Translations under genes and position numbers: made by a program
Shown: positions 5,952-6,881 of the stretch, piece after piece
How positions within the stretch are numbered: the first letter of the stretch is position 1
Layout: every line of letters starts with the position of its first letter
DNA from: Elusimicrobiota bacterium
Lineage (GTDB): Bacteria; Ratteibacteria; UBA8468; B48-G9; JAFGKM01
Assembly (NCBI GenBank): GCA_012515635.1
Contig: JAAYXZ010000087.1
Span: 1-6,881, forward strand
Length of the DNA: 6,881 bases
Direction of reading: 5' to 3'
Notes under the pieces: generated by a model
Seen by the model: the letters and a program-made list of their open reading frames with translations, nothing else
Told to the model about the DNA's origin: nothing
Databases searched by the model: none

Positions 5952-6796
5952 GTGAAAAACTGGATATCCTTGACTTCCCCCGTGGCGCAAAGATAACAGG
6001 CAGTTTTTTCCCTGTCTTTAAGGGCGACGGGGCGGCGCTTGTCCGCGGGCTTATAAACTTTATGGTAGATACGCATAAGAAAAACGGATTCAGGGAGGTA
6101 TGGGTGCCTATTCTTGTCAACAGGGATAGTATGTTTTCCACAGGACAACTTCCGAAACTTGAAAATGATATGTATCATCTGGATGAAGAGGACTATTTTG
6201 TTATACCCACTGCAGAAGTCCCTGTTACGAACCTTCACAGAGACGAGATTATTCCTGAGGATAAACTTCCAATTTACTATACAGCTTACACCCCGTGCTT
6301 TAGAAGGGAGGCGGGCGCTTATGGCAAAGATACCAAGGGGTTGATACGGTTGCATCAGTTTGATAAAGTGGAACTTGTAAAATTCGTTAATCCAGAAACC
6401 TCCTATAATGAACTTGAAACGCTTGTGGAGGAAGCAGAAAAGGTCTTACAGGCGTTAAACTTGCCTTATCGCGTCCTAATGTTATGCTCGGGCGACCTTA
6501 GTTTTGCGGCAAGCAAGTGTTATGATATTGAACTATGGGCGCCTGGAATAAATAAGTGGCTTGAGGTCTCTTCCTGTTCCAATTTTGAGGCATTTCAGGC
6601 GAGAAGGGCGGGGATAAGGTTCAGAGACAAGAAAAAAGGAAAGACCGACTATCTCCATACCCTTAACGGTTCAGGTGTGGCGTTGCCCCGTCTTGTCATA
6701 TCCATTCTTGAAAACTATCAGCAGCCGGATGGTTCTATTGTTGTTCCCGATGTTCTGAGACCTTATGTAGGAACGGATGTAATAGGAAAAGTATAA
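5532..6796 (+). CDS. serS: seryl-tRNA synthetase, read in two frames (-1 frameshift near 5924-5930)
   Basis: Class II aminoacyl-tRNA synthetase that charges tRNA-Ser (and tRNA-Sec) with serine. No single frame encodes it. Frame A (5532-5951) gives residues 1-133 and then a short aberrant end; the rest continues in the -1 frame to the TAA at 6794-6796. A slip back by one base after the AAG at 5928-5930 gives a 421-residue protein, a normal SerRS length. In it the 13-residue distance from W124 (WGD) to H137 (HWDIGEK) equals the family norm by my recollection. Everything else is intact, with no second lesion, so this is not an old decayed gene. Explanations are a single-base sequencing or assembly deletion in AAAATTTT (5919-5926), a recent inactivating mutation, or programmed recoding. 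The ribosome site AAAGGAAG (5516-5523) lies inside the ftsB-like gene, which ends one base before this ATG. An essential gene is expected to be functional, which argues against simple loss unless another copy exists. Confidence 0.9.
5913..5969 (+). other. serS frameshift site with possible -1 recoding signals
   Basis: In the frame used by the 5' ORF, the sequence reads T TTA AAG at 5924-5930, the X XXY YYZ pattern at which both P- and A-site tRNAs can re-pair one base back (TTT, AAA). AAGGAG, a Shine-Dalgarno-like element, lies at 5913-5918, five bases before the heptamer. Downstream, GGATAT (5944-5949) and ATATCC (5964-5969) can form a 6-bp stem with a 14-base loop that contains part of the 0-frame TAG. 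The 13-base gap to the stem is longer than usual, and the upstream element is closer than in dnaX, so the signals are suggestive and not textbook. Confidence 0.45.
6062..6796 (+). CDS. serS 3' ORF: catalytic domain in the -1 frame
   Basis: This frame is open from 5915; its SerRS similarity begins at 5936-5941 (LPHWDIGEKLDILDFPRG), well before the first ATG at 6062, so that ATG is not a genuine start. In full-length numbering it carries motif 1 around 172-200 (NGFREVWVPILVN), the serine-binding T227-A228-E229, and motif 2 with R258 and E260 in CFRREAG followed by KDTKGLIRLHQFDKVE. The SSCSNFEAFQARR stretch is next, then motif 3 NGSGVALPR with R387 and LENYQ. All catalytic residues of a working synthetase are therefore present. 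The stop TAA overlaps the ribosome site of the next gene. Confidence 0.87.
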   Translation: MVDTHKKNGFREVWVPILVNRDSMFSTGQLPKLENDMYHLDEEDYFVIPTAEVPVTNLHRDEIIPEDKLPIYYTAYTPCFRREAGAYGKDTKGLIRLHQFDKVELVKFVNPETSYNELETLVEEAEKVLQALNLPYRVLMLCSGDLSFAASKCYDIELWAPGINKWLEVSSCSNFEAFQARRAGIRFRDKKKGKTDYLHTLNGSGVALPRLVISILENYQQPDGSIVVPDVLRPYVGTDVIGKV

Positions 6797-6805
6797 GGAA
6801 CTGGA

Positions 6806-6881
6806 ATGCAAACGGAATTATTAAAGAAAATCAAAAAAGAGACAGGTAATATAGAAGAAAAAATTATTGAGTGGAGAAGAT
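6806..6881 (+). CDS. start of a probable M20-family amidohydrolase (3' end outside window)
   Basis: Only 25 codons are visible. TAAGGAA at 6794-6800 is a ribosome site 5 bases before the ATG at 6806, and it overlaps the serS stop codon, so the gene belongs to the same transcript. The sequence opens with a Lys/Glu-rich helix and reaches IEEKIIEWRR, which resembles the start of M20D metal-dependent amidohydrolases (hippurate/N-acyl amino acid hydrolase type), where IIxxRRxxHxxPE follows. The metal ligands lie beyond the window, so the family call is a weak inference; the existence of a gene start is well supported. Confidence 0.5.
   Translation, partial: MQTELLKKIKKETGNIEEKIIEWRR

Noticed and set aside
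5962..5969. GGATATCC palindrome as an operator or recombination site
   Set aside because: It is a single 8-base palindrome within coding sequence, expected by chance; noted only as part of the possible hairpin.
5933..6355. Minus-strand 140-residue ORF opposite serS
   Set aside because: It is antisense to SerRS motif codons, with no start signals; its length reflects the codon bias of serS.

Overview
The window reads as a dense, AT-rich chromosomal segment of a bacterium with several housekeeping genes. It contains no rRNA, tRNA, CRISPR or mobile element that I can support. An FtsB/DivIC division protein, strong Shine-Dalgarno sites, sigma70-like promoters and a secreted coiled-coil protein with a Sec signal fit an ordinary bacterium. 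The base composition and gene mix are compatible with an uncultivated lineage, for example something near the Omnitrophica-type candidate phyla, but that placement is a guess and not shown by the sequence.

Layout: (1) Positions 2-610 (+) hold the C-terminal two thirds of an aldo/keto reductase cut by the window edge. (2) Positions 591-1223 (-) hold thiE, thiamine-phosphate synthase, convergent with the reductase and overlapping it by 20 bases. (3) Positions 1364-1879 (+) hold a DJ-1/PfpI-family protein, divergent from thiE across a 140-base gap with a candidate promoter in each direction. (4) Positions 1950-2636 (-) hold a CvpA-like membrane protein with an extra C-terminal CxxC...CxxC module. 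(5) Positions 2776-3165 (-) hold a small exported coiled-coil protein of unknown function, followed by a clear intrinsic terminator. (6) From 3270 to the window end (+) there is a compact gene cluster: a HAD phosphatase, eno (enolase), ftsB/divIC-like, serS (seryl-tRNA synthetase) and the first 25 codons of a probable M20 amidohydrolase. Gaps are 10, 37, 1 and 9 bases, so this is very likely one operon joining glycolysis, cell division and tRNA charging.

The most notable point is serS. It is read in two frames: the N-terminal tRNA-binding arm (from 5532) runs into TAG at 5949-5951, while the whole catalytic domain continues in the -1 frame to 6796. The shift can be placed exactly at the heptamer T TTA AAG (5924-5930), a canonical -1 slippery pattern in the correct phase. 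An SD-like AAGGAG lies just upstream and a 6-bp inverted repeat just downstream. A -1 slip there gives a 421-residue protein with family-typical spacing between its conserved W124-G125 and H137-W138. A single missing base in the adjacent AAAATTTT (sequencing error or real mutation) explains the data equally well, so programmed recoding is a testable hypothesis and not a conclusion.

Other points worth checking are a HAD phosphatase mRNA that looks leaderless, the CvpA/zinc-ribbon-like fusion, and overlapping divergent promoters at 3215-3259.
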